DNA of 64,000 nucleotides, from contig CM075102.1 of assembly GCA_037576195.1 (NCBI GenBank), forward strand, positions 10,044,001 to 10,108,000, read 5' to 3'. The notes below the pieces were generated by a model. It had not been told where the DNA came from. It saw nothing but the letters and a program-made list of their open reading frames with translations, and did not search any database. Shown here one piece after another: positions 22,291 through 33,179 of the stretch; positions within the stretch are counted from its first letter, which is position 1, and each line of letters begins with the position of its first letter. Origin of the DNA: Phytoseiulus persimilis (taxonomy: Eukaryota; Arthropoda; Arachnida; Mesostigmata; Phytoseiidae). The position numbers were made by a program, and so were the translations under genes.

Positions 22291-23983
22291 CTACTGAAAA
22301 GCTTGGCTGAAATGTGGCAACGGAGAGCCCAAGCCGTCAACAAGAGGTGGGGTTAAGGGGGTCGTTGTTTGAGGAGAAGTTGGGGACAGCGGAGATAAAC
22401 TACTAACGACACCCATCCCATTTTGGCCAACATTATAATAGTTAGTGGTGTTTTGTGAGATAATGGGCATGAGTGTGAAGTAGGAACTTGATGTCGAGCT
22501 TGGATGGAAATCCATGCTAGGAACTCCCGAATGGGATGTCACAGCGTTAGTTGATGATGCTTCATGCTTCAAGACTGGTATGGCGTTCCTATTTTCATCG
22601 TCGATGAAATACGACGAGAACGAAGGCGATATGTAAGCAGATGGAGCCCATGATGAATGTGACACTAGTGGGTCTTTTCCCGTCTGTAAAATGTTTGGGT
22701 TGACTTGTCCTTGGGACACCGGTAGTACGGTGACCGGAGGACCTGTCACGATAAGTTGGCTAGATGAACTCGTTGTCGCCAAGGGCGTCAAATGATGTGG
22801 AGACTGAGGCACAACAACATCCTCATGGAATTGTTGCTGCTGATGGGCTGGAGACATGTCGCCGTAGTTGAACACGGATGCTATCGGTTGCTCTTGTTTG
22901 ACGTCATTGGGGCTAGTCGGCGGCTGAACAGAATGCGAGGTCATCATGATTTGGGGCATGAGAGGAGAATGAGGAGGTCCTGGTTCAGGTGGGAGAAGAC
23001 CTGTCGTCGAACTGACGCCAGGATCTGATAGGGGCACACTTCCGCCCTGAGCGATGCTGTTGAGTCCATTTTGATTGTTGTTGTTATGGTTGTTGCTGTT
23101 CTGATTATTGTTGTTACTACTATTGTTATTATTGTTGTTTGACGCGTTATTGTTGTTATTGTTGTTATTGGTGTGAGTTTTCTTGGTGTGCCGAACAAGA
23201 TGATCCTTCCGTCCAAACTTTTGAGGGCAAAAGTTGCAGATGAAAGGCCTTTGTCCTGTATGAACAACCATGTGACGTTTCACGTCCTTGCGCGTGAAAA
23301 ACGAACGATCGCATCTTTCGCACTTGAACTTGCGTTCTGCTGAGCCTGAAACAGGCACGGCATGAGGCGCATGAAAAAGGAGAGGCATTGAGGAACATTT
23401 CTTTGGAAACGCTGTATACTCACGCTTCACAACTCGACCAGGTGAGCCTGACGCAGAATGGTTCTTCAAATGCATAACAGCTTCTTCTCTGGTATTGAAG
23501 AATTTGCCACATAGTTGACAGTGGGGATCGCCTTGCGACTCCTGTGCATGTAACGCGGTGTGCTTAGTGAGATCCAGTTTCGACGTGAATTCTTTGCCAC
23601 AGAAATCGCACTCGAGTATCCCTCTGTCTTGCTGATGGGAGTCCATGTGATCCTCGAGCGAGTCTTTCGTATCGAACGAAGAATCGCACAGCGGGCACTG
23701 CAAGATGAGATCGGAGAACTTAGCTGGCCGCCTATTTTCGAGGCTCGAGCATGATTCTCTCCGATTGATTTCGTCGTCCATCGAAAGGCAGCGAGCGAGA
23801 GCGTTCTATGAGCAAGTTCTCAAATGGGTGTCGAAGTCACCACCGAGGAGGATATGCACCTACATAAATTTTCTGAACGGAACTACTCACTGGGTAAAGC
23901 CCATCCGCCCCTAAATCGTCCAGGGGTCCTCCATGAGCTCCGGCTAGCTGGAAATCCATTTGTTCGAGGATTTGTTGATGCAT
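22291..23983 (-). CDS. PLAG1: PLAG-family C2H2 zinc finger transcription factor
   Basis: Nuclear DNA-binding protein related to vertebrate PLAG1/PLAGL2. Two coding exons: 23983-23891 (ATG; donor CCA|GTGAGT) and 23805-22291 (stop TAG), joining in phase 0 for 535 residues. Five C2H2 fingers lie at about residues 68-88, 97-117, 127-147, 193-213 and 221-242. The last two ([20 protein letters not shown], then [17 protein letters not shown]) are nearly those of PLAG1 fingers 6 and 7, and fingers 2 and 3 here resemble its fingers 4 and 5. An Asn-rich tract follows (about residues 244-280), then a Ser/Pro/Thr-rich region. The protein ends in SQAFQ, like the HQAFQ of PLAG1. Vertebrate PLAG1 has seven fingers; two N-terminal ones are absent or lie in an exon not found. 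The frame stays open a little upstream of the ATG, so an earlier exon is possible. Confidence 0.9.
23098..23172 (-). repeat. Asparagine-codon (AAC/AAT) tract inside the PLAG-type gene
   Basis: Runs of AAC and AAT codons, read on the minus strand, encode a low-complexity stretch of mostly Asn interrupted by Ser, His, Gln and Ala, directly after the last zinc finger. Such tracts are typical of arthropod transcription factors and prone to length variation. Confidence 0.8.
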
Positions 23984-26900
23984 GAATGAGATCACGGTGC
24001 ACCTCAGTATTAAACAACTGCAAGATATATCACGTGAATCTTCCCAATCGAGATCTTCTGGTTAGTTTGATTTTAATGAATAACTTTCGATGGTGCCCAT
24101 AAGTTTCAAGAAGCGCGGAGCTTTTCCGCCGGGTGAAATTTCGATTGAGGGCATGCGTCGATTCGGCGAACGGCCAGTCGGGCAACAACCGAACCTTTTT
24201 TCTTTGGTGAAGCAACTGCTCGCCAAATTTACTTTGAGCCGGATTGACCGTATCAGGATGCTGGAAACGAACCTTTGTGCCACGTCTTGCAAAGATTCTT
24301 TCGGAGATCTATGTTCTTCTCAAATATTCTTCGGGAAACCATCGTGATGAGTCGACGCGTCGAAGATAACAATGATTGCCATCTGAGGAAAGAACCGTTG
24401 TGAGCATTTTCGTCGAGGTCCCTCGTTCTGCGGTTAGCTGGAGGCTATCATCTTGGAGCGACGGGGACGTCGAAAGGGGTTCTGATAATTGAGGAATTGC
24501 AGTTGGCCCACGTCGGCAGATGAACTCTGTTCCTCCGCTGGGAAAATGAGAATCTTCAAGACCCGGAGAGTTGTTCCGCAGCCCTCACTAAGTAACGCCT
24601 GCAGACACGCACGCAGGAGGCAGCTCGATCTAGTGACTGTGACCGCCCTCCGAACTTCATGAATGTGCACCACACTGCGGTGCATAAAGAGGGGGATCGG
24701 GCTAAGTTGCTCATCATGTCATCGCTGTTCTTCATCGTTCTCTGTTGTGTCTCATCTCATCTTCAGCGTATAGTTCTCCAGACAGAGCTCGCCGCTTGAT
24801 CATCTGGATGTCCGTCGGTGGACTCGAGTTTGCCCTCAGCCAGCGGATTAGCGAAACGGCTCACCAACCCGAAAAAAAAAACGCATCGAGTCGAGAACGC
24901 CTGGTTCCACAACCGAAGCCGCGACCCTCGCCGTCAGCATCCAACAGCTACACCATCATGGACCGACCGAACAACGGACGGACATACCGACCAGCCGCCC
25001 GGCTAGCCTACCTGACAGCAACCAAATAGCCAGGCAGGCAGGCAAGCAAGCAGACAACGAACGAGACCAACGAGCCCAGGCGCCGATGTTGAACACCTGG
25101 CTCACTCGCCAGCTAGCTGGTTGCTCGAGCAGTTGAAAGCCGCCAGAGAAAGAAAAAACCCGCGCGAGGAGAACGAATGAAAGAAGAAGAAGAAGACAAC
25201 ATCCCACGTCTTCGACAGCGAATAGTTGGAGCGATGGCGGCAGCCAAGCTTGAGGGGCTTTAAAGACAACAGCACCACAAGCAGCTCTGATAGAAGCGAT
25301 GGTAGTGGCGGTAACAGCGCCATCTCCAAAGGCGAGCCTAGGGTAGATCTAGCTTGTGACCTAGATAGACGTTGCTTGAAGCCTCGCCTCTGCTTCCTTC
25401 ACGCTCTTCGTGACTATCCAGAGCGCTCGCTCTTCTTTTTTTTTCTGCCATTCTGAGGGCTGCATCGAAATCTACTATCGTGCTCTGTCTGCGTTCACGT
25501 CGACCGCTTTCAGTATCCTTTTGGTGGCGGATGTTGGGGTTCACTTTCAACCGATTCATTTCATACGGATGGATGTCAGAGGCATCAACGGAGCGAGTTT
25601 CTTTCCGCGAGAACAGTGGTGGTGCCAGCCAGTGACGCAGCAGCAGTAATTCTCTGGAGAAATTGATGACGATCAAAGAGGCGGGGTCTGGCTAGCGAAA
25701 CCGACGCAACCCTCTCGAAAATCTTCCCCGGCTCTCAACGGAATCCATTCCTGAGAGACACAGGCTCAGCGTCGGGGGCCGGTGAATCAGACTCTCATCG
25801 AGCTCCGGATCATTTCAGAAATGCGTTACGTGGAAATCAATGAGCCAGCGGAAAGAAAGTGTGCCGTTGACCGCGTCGTCAGTGATCGGCCTGGGTTGGT
25901 GGTTGAGGCTACTGCCGCCGCCGCCATCGCCGCTGTTGTTGTATCAGGGGGAAACGGCGACGACGACGACGACTGAGAAATCGCATTCGACAGAAGCTTA
26001 AGACTGTCTAGCCGCTCTCTCTGTTTCTATCCATGTTCCCGCGATTGCTGTCCCGTTAACTTGAGCCACCATCGAGGGGCACCTCATGGTTCTGCGCGGG
26101 CACCACGAGCTTGCAATGCAGCCTCCACCGTTCGGCACAGCGCTTTTGGCCTCGATTTTTTTCGGTCGCTCGCGAAGCGAGTCCCTTCCTCCTTCCATCG
26201 AATCAAGAGACTATTCAGGCAAGCCCACGGTATTACAGCGGAGGCGATCGAAAGCTGGGAATGAAGCCAGTGCGTCGTGCACGCCGCGCGCACACAGTTA
26301 TGCTGGCATACGGACATACACGGGCGAGCTCACTCAAAGACTCACGTAGCGACAGACTCTGGCTCTCCGGAGGAGCCTGCAGACGTCCGAGAAATGAGCC
26401 ATTCGAACCGTCCTAGCCAGACGAGAATATCCCCGCTCGTATTCATCTTGCTCTCGAAGAACGCTCATTTCCATTCCTCGAACACTCAACTCCAGCCTCC
26501 GGGAGAATTGTACAACGTTGCCTGCAGACAGACGGCGCGTCCCACAGGGCGGAATCCGAGAGGACCAAAAGTGACTGCGTCAGCATACAGATTCCTCCTC
26601 CTACAACCTCTTGCGCACCCTCATAGGGAGATCTAAAGCCAAAAAGTTCTTCGTGGATTGAGCAATCTAAATCGAGGATGATACGAGCGCGTCGCTGCAG
26701 TAGCGACCTGCAGGTCGGGGAACCGAGAAGCCGAATTCGTTCGCTATCCTCAACAACCTGCATATGCTCCTCTCGGCTCGACTTCAAATCTCTTGAAGAC
26801 TCGACGAGCTAGAGCTCGCTCTCAAGGTCGTGAGAATGTCCTTGGGAGTTGGAACGCCTCGAAGAACGCTTGTTCGTCTCCGCTTGCTCTCTCCTTTTGC

Positions 26901-29900
26901 TGCAGCTCCTGCAAGTGTTGAATCGAGCACACTCGGGGCAGAGAATGCATTTAACGACGCCCTCTTTCGTTGGGAAATCTAGCGACGCGTTCGCTCAAGC
27001 AGCGTCTCTCAAAAAACATTCTCGTCCCTGGCGAGGTCAAAACGCAATCGCGTCCAGAGGCAGCCTGTTCTTGAAAGACGGACCGCAAATTACCCTCGTC
27101 GAAAAACAGCGTGCTAGGGAGTAGATCCGTCGATCTCGACCTGTGTGGCTCGGGGATTTGCAGAAGCTGCAGTGAGCATGCGCTGTCCGTATGAATGAGG
27201 TTTGCCCTCCTGAAGTTCCGAACACGCCCACAAATATATGGTTTCGGTCGCGCCTGCTGCCAACTCTGGACGATAGCAGCGGCTCATCAACGAACGCGCG
27301 GAGCGGCATGCAGGCAAGCAACCAGTCCAGTCATTCAGCCAGTCAGCAAGCCAGCCATCGATTTTAGCACATCTGGCGGAGAACAGATGGACACAGGCAA
27401 GCAAGAAAGCGAAGACATATCGACCGCATCCTTCTAAAGATTCGGTCGAAAGGACCGTCCAAGAATCACAGAGGTCAACGATTTTACGGAACCTTTAGAG
27501 TCAGATCGGAGGATTCCTCGAGTGGAATTACGTCTGCGAGAGGCACACCTCTCGGGAGCTTGACAAACAGCAACAAGGCAGAGTCAACGTCAGAAGCGGG
27601 TCCTGTGAGGTGTCCTGAGAGGTCTTCAGGGGGCTTCGCTTGGTCGTTTTTCGCCGATGCTTGATCTGTAGCGATACGGAGTCGTTCTCTGTGACGAACG
27701 CCGACCACCGGAGTCAGAAATTCTCGGATGCGGAGAAAGTGTCTGCGTGCGTCCCGGTTACAGTATCAAGTACCGCCAGTGCTCGATGCGAGATGCACGA
27801 CCCGAGCGCATTACTCTCCGGATGCCGCTGTGCCGTATTGATACGCGAATTTCGTACTCGGCTCTCGAGACCCTGACGCGACTCTGGCGTCTTGACCGCT
27901 TCGCAAAATGTTGATCCGGAGTGCGATCTTTTGATGAACGGCGATTCGCCTCGTGTTTCTACTCCGTGTCAACGCGAATCTCTGTAGGTCAGTAACGCGT
28001 TGCCATTCGCTAATAGTCGCAGTGCCGCGGTGGGGCCCCTGTGTTTTGCTGCCGAGGGGCCAGCGTGGCACCGTTACCATGGCATGCCAAGTTCAAGGTT
28101 ATACGACAGTGCAGCTCTGTGACAAAGATGACCGAATGATTGACCACACGGGCAACCAATCAGTACACACAGCCCCCGTCCGATCTTCTGTACGTTCAAG
28201 ATCGAAAGCCAGAGTGGCAAGAAGCCGGCACTCAAGACCTCGAGATCTTCCACAGACTCTACGTATCCGACATCCGCGAGGCAACGGAAGTCGCCAGCGT
28301 TTCAGACATTTCATTGGGAATGAACCATTCTGACCGCTTCCACAGAGACAGCGGTGAAAAATCTGTCCCAGGCATGGATCGCGGCTCATTCGATCGCTGG
28401 AGTTTTTCGAGTAGAACTATTGTCTGAGCATGAAGAGGAAATGGGGGCAACGTTCTCGAACGTGACATCCCACGTTGGGGACACGCCATGATTCGGGTCC
28501 TGACAATTGAATATCATGTATGTCATGGTGCGTATTGAAGTCACGACGCTGGACTCTGATCCGCGGGGAGGAACACACATGAGCATGGAGAGGCTAAGAA
28601 AAAGCTTTCACACGAACTGCATCTCCTGTTATTGGGAAGTCAAAGCTATCGGCAACCTCGACTGCCGTAGGACAACAAGAAGAAAAAACTAGTTTTGAAA
28701 ACGAAAGTCTCTTACTTAATTGTTCTGTAAATTTTGAGCTCGGGGAAAGTGACCGGCGAAAGCAGGTGAGGGCCTTGATAAGGGGAAGACAGTGGTAATC
28801 CAGGAGAAGACTCCTCAACCTGTTGCTTAGCGGTAGCCAGTAGTGGGTGGACACACAAAACACATTTATGAAACCATCGGAAATTATCAAACATATGCGC
28901 GCACAGTCACACTTTGAGGAGGAAGCTTACTGAGAAGGGCGTGCATGCGGCCGCTTTGCTGGCCAGGCAAGAGGCTTCTGGCTCTGACGAAGAAGAGACC
29001 AACAGCGGCGCCTACCGTCAACATGCAGAACGCAGCTCCCAGGCTACGCCAATAGCTGGCTGGGTCATGCGGAGCTATGAGCTCTTTTTACCCACAAGGG
29101 GGCGGGGGTTCATGTTCACTGCGTGCCGCCACGCCGCAGCGGTGACTCTATTCTCCTACGACCGGCCGATGGACGGACGGACTGACCGACCGACAGGCAG
29201 GCAGACAGACCGGCCGCCCGACCGCTCGCTCGTCTTCGTCATCGTCGTCCCGAACTAGCTATAAACCTATTGGAAGAAGGGTGACGCATGTTGAGTCATG
29301 TGAAGCCTATCGGGGACGCGTCAACGTTGGGGTCTGGGGCCAAGCAGGTCCCCAGGATCAAGCTCCAGGAGCTGAGAGTACCGTTTTCGAAGACAGGCTC
29401 CCAGAGCGCGACTCCTCTTTTGCCACCGACAGAAAGTTCTGGGGATGTCGGTGGAGGTCTCCACACCATTTCGAAGCTCCGACATCCCACACCCCCTTTC
29501 CTTCTTCGAGACAACATTCCCAAGCGAAGCCGTCCATGATCAAGCTCTCAGTCTCAACATTCTCACAAAGTTCATATAGACGGCGTGGCTCCCCCTACCC
29601 TCCCCCCAATCCTCAATTCTCTTCCCCATGATGTTTTTTCTGATGCGTTGCTCAAGGCAAACTAAGCAACGCTGCCGTACTATGAATCCGAGCTGACTCC
29701 CTGTCCCAGAGCCTCCTAATCAAGGCAGGCCGTTGAGTGATAGACCGTGCCAGTGGAGAAATATTCCCGAACGAGATCCGAGTCATCGTTCATGACGACG
29801 AGAAGAAGAGATGACGATGTATAAAGTCGAGCACCTTGTAAAGTTCTGTGGGTTAGAAAAGACGAGAATTCAACTTCGCTGTCGATTGGACAGAAGTACA

Positions 29901-30063
29901 GGCAGCTGAACGGGTCAGGGTCCGCTTCAAGAGGAACTCTGTTGGACGCACGTTCACCATTTCGGATGAGCACGACTGAAATGAGATGTGACCAACATCA
30001 GAGATTTGACTACACAGAGCAGCATCTCACTGTCTTCAGCCTGTGAGAACGGTTGCGAGTTGA
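23984..30063. other. Gene-poor 6-kb stretch upstream of the PLAG-type gene
   Basis: No recognised gene. The interval may hold 5' non-coding exons, introns or regulatory DNA of the minus-strand zinc finger gene. Tetranucleotide-rich patches (GACC/GGAC and CAGG/CAGA words) occur near 24960-25060, 27300-27360 and 29160-29225, and a short GCC/GAC trinucleotide patch at 25914-25975. Several open frames look mildly coding-like (minus 25338-25676, plus 28140-28427, plus 29288-29539) but lack motifs or joining splice sites. Confidence 0.4.
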
Positions 30064-30552
30064 ATGGCTCCCCAGGAGATGAGCGTAAAATCAAATGAAA
30101 CGAGAGAGTTCAATATCTTCTTGGAACTCGAGAGACCACGAGGAACGGGGAGAGGCATCGGAAACGAGCGTCTCGTTTTGGGCGGTCTTGCAATCAGCGC
30201 TGATGAACGACACTTCCTAGATTATGATCGTTTGCAGGGAAGAGCTTACTGCGCACGTTTTATCGCTCATGTTACTGCTCCGATCGGTTTTCCCGTCGCC
30301 AGTCCCTCCAACATTCACATGTCAAACGGTCTCGCGGATTCCATACAATATGAACGGAGCAATGAAGCTCAGATAGAGCCTACGGCCGATCGAGGACTCG
30401 ACTTTCCCTCGCGGAAGACTAATACCGTATTTCAGGAAGTTCCGGTCGAATTCAGGAACCAGGTGCCAGAGCGATATCCGTTTCCGATAACAGCCGTGCT
30501 TCAATTCCGAGTCATCGGAGCGAAGTCGCAGTTTCTTCTTTTCGTTCTGTAA
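30064..30552 (+). CDS. Unrecognised 162-codon open frame
   Basis: An ATG-started frame of 162 codons with no internal repeat and a mixed, globular-looking composition (for example ERLVLGGLAISADERHF, VPVEFRNQVPERYPFP). No family match, no transmembrane segment or signal peptide. It is followed immediately by a repeat-rich stretch. It may be a chance frame; length is the only argument. Confidence 0.2.
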   Translation: MAPQEMSVKSNETREFNIFLELERPRGTGRGIGNERLVLGGLAISADERHFLDYDRLQGRAYCARFIAHVTAPIGFPVASPSNIHMSNGLADSIQYERSNEAQIEPTADRGLDFPSRKTNTVFQEVPVEFRNQVPERYPFPITAVLQFRVIGAKSQFLLFVL

Positions 30553-30564
30553 TTCCACTAGACC

Positions 30565-30700
30565 TGTATTCCCGTATTGCGGCTCGGGGAAACATTACCG
30601 TATCACGGTAAATGTATCCCGTAATTACGTAACACGGGGAATACATCCCGTAACTCGGTTTACGGGAAATATATCCCATTATTCGGTGTTTCGGAAACGA
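30565..30700. repeat. Imperfect CCCGTAA/TTACGGG repeats
   Basis: Short words of the type CCCGTAA, ACGGGGAATACAT and TTACGGG recur in both orientations every 20-30 bases, making a patch with many small inverted repeats. Confidence 0.5.
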
Positions 30701-30944
30701 TTCTCGCCCAGATTCACACTTGCTTCGATGGCGGGAACTGCTCAGAAGGTTCGGGATAATCCTTATAATGCAGGAAACTGCGTGAGCGCGCGCATGGAAG
30801 TTACTTTTTGAGCTTTGCGATACTCCCGTCGCGCAGCCGTGAATACCGGATGCCCGAATGCCTCAGCGAGGTTCTTTGAAATAATTCGTGCGTGAAACAT
30901 TACCTATTCATGTGAGTTTCCGTTCCCGTGATTCCATATTTCGG

Positions 30945-31040
30945 AAAATATTTTCCGGAATTCCGTACTATGAAAATTATATTCCGGAATTTCGTACTAT
31001 GAAAATTATATTCCGGAATTCCGTATTGAAGGGAATTCTT
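30945..31040. repeat. 29-bp tandem repeat
   Basis: About two and a half to three units of ATTCCGTACTATGAAAATTA plus TATTCCGGA, 29 bases each, with one substitution between units. The word TTCCGGAA inside each unit is itself palindromic. Confidence 0.75.
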
Positions 31041-32735
31041 TCCGTAACGCCGTATCACGGCGAAATTCCGTGATCCGCGAATGCAGGTCTGAATACTACG
31101 CTCTTTTTCGCCAATTGTTGTTTCGCCAAAGGTTGGTATCTCCCTCGGAGATAATGAATCCGAAATAAGGAAGGTAGCGAATCCGTTATATTCCCGAACT
31201 AGCCGGTACATGTGCCAACCTCTCCCGGAGTATTGTTGTCCCTCTGAAGTTTCAGCGGAGCAGACACTAGTATGTGATACCCATTGTAAGATTGAGGCCA
31301 TGATCGAACGAAGAATGACTCCCGCAACGTGGGCGATCGCAGGTCCATCTATTCGCATTCCTCGACTCCTCAAAATCATCTCATTTTCTTGGAGATCCGG
31401 CATGTCCCACACCAGGCCACTATTCCCTTCGGGTTCCCCACCCTACATGTGTTAGCGTATGTCCTCCCGTATGGAGGATACATGGACCCGACGAATGGAG
31501 AAGGTTTCATCCCGATCATGGAGTGAGATGCGAGACTGTGGCTCCTTTCTTCGGGACTTCGAAGGGGACCCGCAGTACCGGATGCAGGGGAGTTCATCCC
31601 AATCGGACTGTTTGCGCTCATAGAATTCATAGAGAACACACATACTTACGGTCATTCGAATTTCCCTTCCGTAACCGTACTTGGAGAGAGTCATTATTTC
31701 GAGTCGCGGTTGGCTCGAATCCTCTCTTACCTATACGATCCCCGTGTGATGTTTCTCCGAGACTCATCGTGGTCTACTGATCCAATTTTCTTCATTGAGC
31801 TTGAACAAAACCGTCACTACATTCCGACAAACCCATTTTCAAAACGATGAGGCTTACCAGAGCGTAGGAGGGCCCTTTTCTCCTCCTGCAAAGGTCATAC
31901 GGTTCGCAGGTCGCATACCAACGGCTCGCTATGAGAGTATGGCCACGCGCCATCTTCTCCAGGAGTAAACCGACTCTCGAGGCGAGCATCGAAAAATGCC
32001 GCACAGACAGATATTCGGTGCGTCGCTCCATAAACCCGGAATTCGATGATCTCCGAGGAAGTCACCGAACCGCAATGTCCACAGCGCACGACGGAGGCTC
32101 GCATCCTTCGCAAGTTTCGCGAGAATAGACTCCCGATCGCTCTCATCAGAGCGCTACCGTGAGCCATTCGGGGGAGGATCGCAGTTCCTGTGGACTAATG
32201 TTGTCAGGATGAAGTCATTATTGAGCGCCAGATCTGTCCTGTTTGATAATGTTCTCATGATTCAGAGGGGAATCAAGTACAGCTAGGGCAGACTAGGGTC
32301 GTCTATTCCTCCAGATGCCCCGAAACGGAAATAAGTGTAAACAGCATCGTTCTTGACGCGAGGCATGTCCATCTATCCATATTCTACCCGAAGAATCTAC
32401 CGAGCACTCATGTTATTGAAAGGTTCGCCATTAGGAAGGGGAGCGCTGCCCCTCGACTCCGAAGTATCCGCGATGACCACGATCGATCGCATGCATCGCA
32501 GGAATTATTTCCCGTCTTTCCGAAGCGCGGGTTGGTAATGGTAGAGGACTACATCAGCCGAATACACGAATCATTCAGGGATATCGGACGAACTTGATTT
32601 CGCTGCTTTCGAGACTCGCCGGCTCATTGTTGTAAACAGTTGTGGATCAGACGGCTCAGCAATATCAGCGTCTCTGACGACAGACGCTCCTCGCGATGCT
32701 CTACCGATTTCGCTCAGGCTCTCAGGCTCCGTATA
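31041..32735. other. No certain gene
   Basis: A minus-strand stretch at about 31440-31620 encodes a Met-, Ser-, Pro- and Gly-rich sequence (for example GMKPSPFVGSMYPPYGR) next to a GTAGGG donor and could be an exon of a regulatory protein. It cannot be joined to other exons here. Confidence 0.3.
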
Positions 32736-32739
32736 CGAC

Positions 32740-33095
32740 GAAGATCTGGGAGGTCAAGTTCTTCTAGAGCTGGTCGATCGAGCTCTTCTAGAGCTGGCAG
32801 ATGAAGCTCTTCTGGAGCTACGAGATGAAGTTCTTGCAGAGCTATGAGACGAAGATCCTTCGAAGCTAGGATACGAGGTTCTTCTAGAGGAGGAAGATGG
32901 TGTTCTTCTAGAGCTGGAAGATTAAGTTCTTCTAGAGCTGGAAGATTAAGTTCTCCTAGAGCTGGAATATTTAGTTCCTCTAGAGCTGGAATATGAAGTT
33001 CTCCTAGAGCTGGAAGATGAAGTTCTCCTAGAGCTGGAAGATGAAGTTCGTCCACAGCTGGAAGATGGAGCTCTTCGACAGCTGGGAGATGGAGT
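32740..33095. repeat. 24-bp minisatellite, about 15 units
   Basis: Tandem 24-base units of the type CCTAGAGCTGGAAGATGAAG plus TTCT, increasingly diverged towards the left end. On the minus strand they read as eight-residue repeats (LHLPALEE and variants). It directly precedes a diverged 45-bp repeat unit and the R1-like LINE. Confidence 0.85.
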
Positions 33096-33160
33096 TATTA
33101 AGTATACCCGAAAATGTGATCAGATCTAGCCCAGAATCAGCCTCAGAGACTCCCAAAACT
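33096..33160 (+). repeat. Single diverged unit of the 45-bp repeat family
   Basis: The words AAAATGTGATCAGATCTAGCC and CAGAATCAGCCTCAGAGACT match, with substitutions, the spacing and order of the 45-bp units at 58.6 kb. It lies between the minisatellite and the LINE. Confidence 0.5.
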
Positions 33161-33179
33161 TGGGCATCCGGCCGAAGAG

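Noticed and set aside
23165-23398. Overlapping frames within the zinc finger gene
   Set aside because: Shadows of the PLAG-type coding sequence in other frames.
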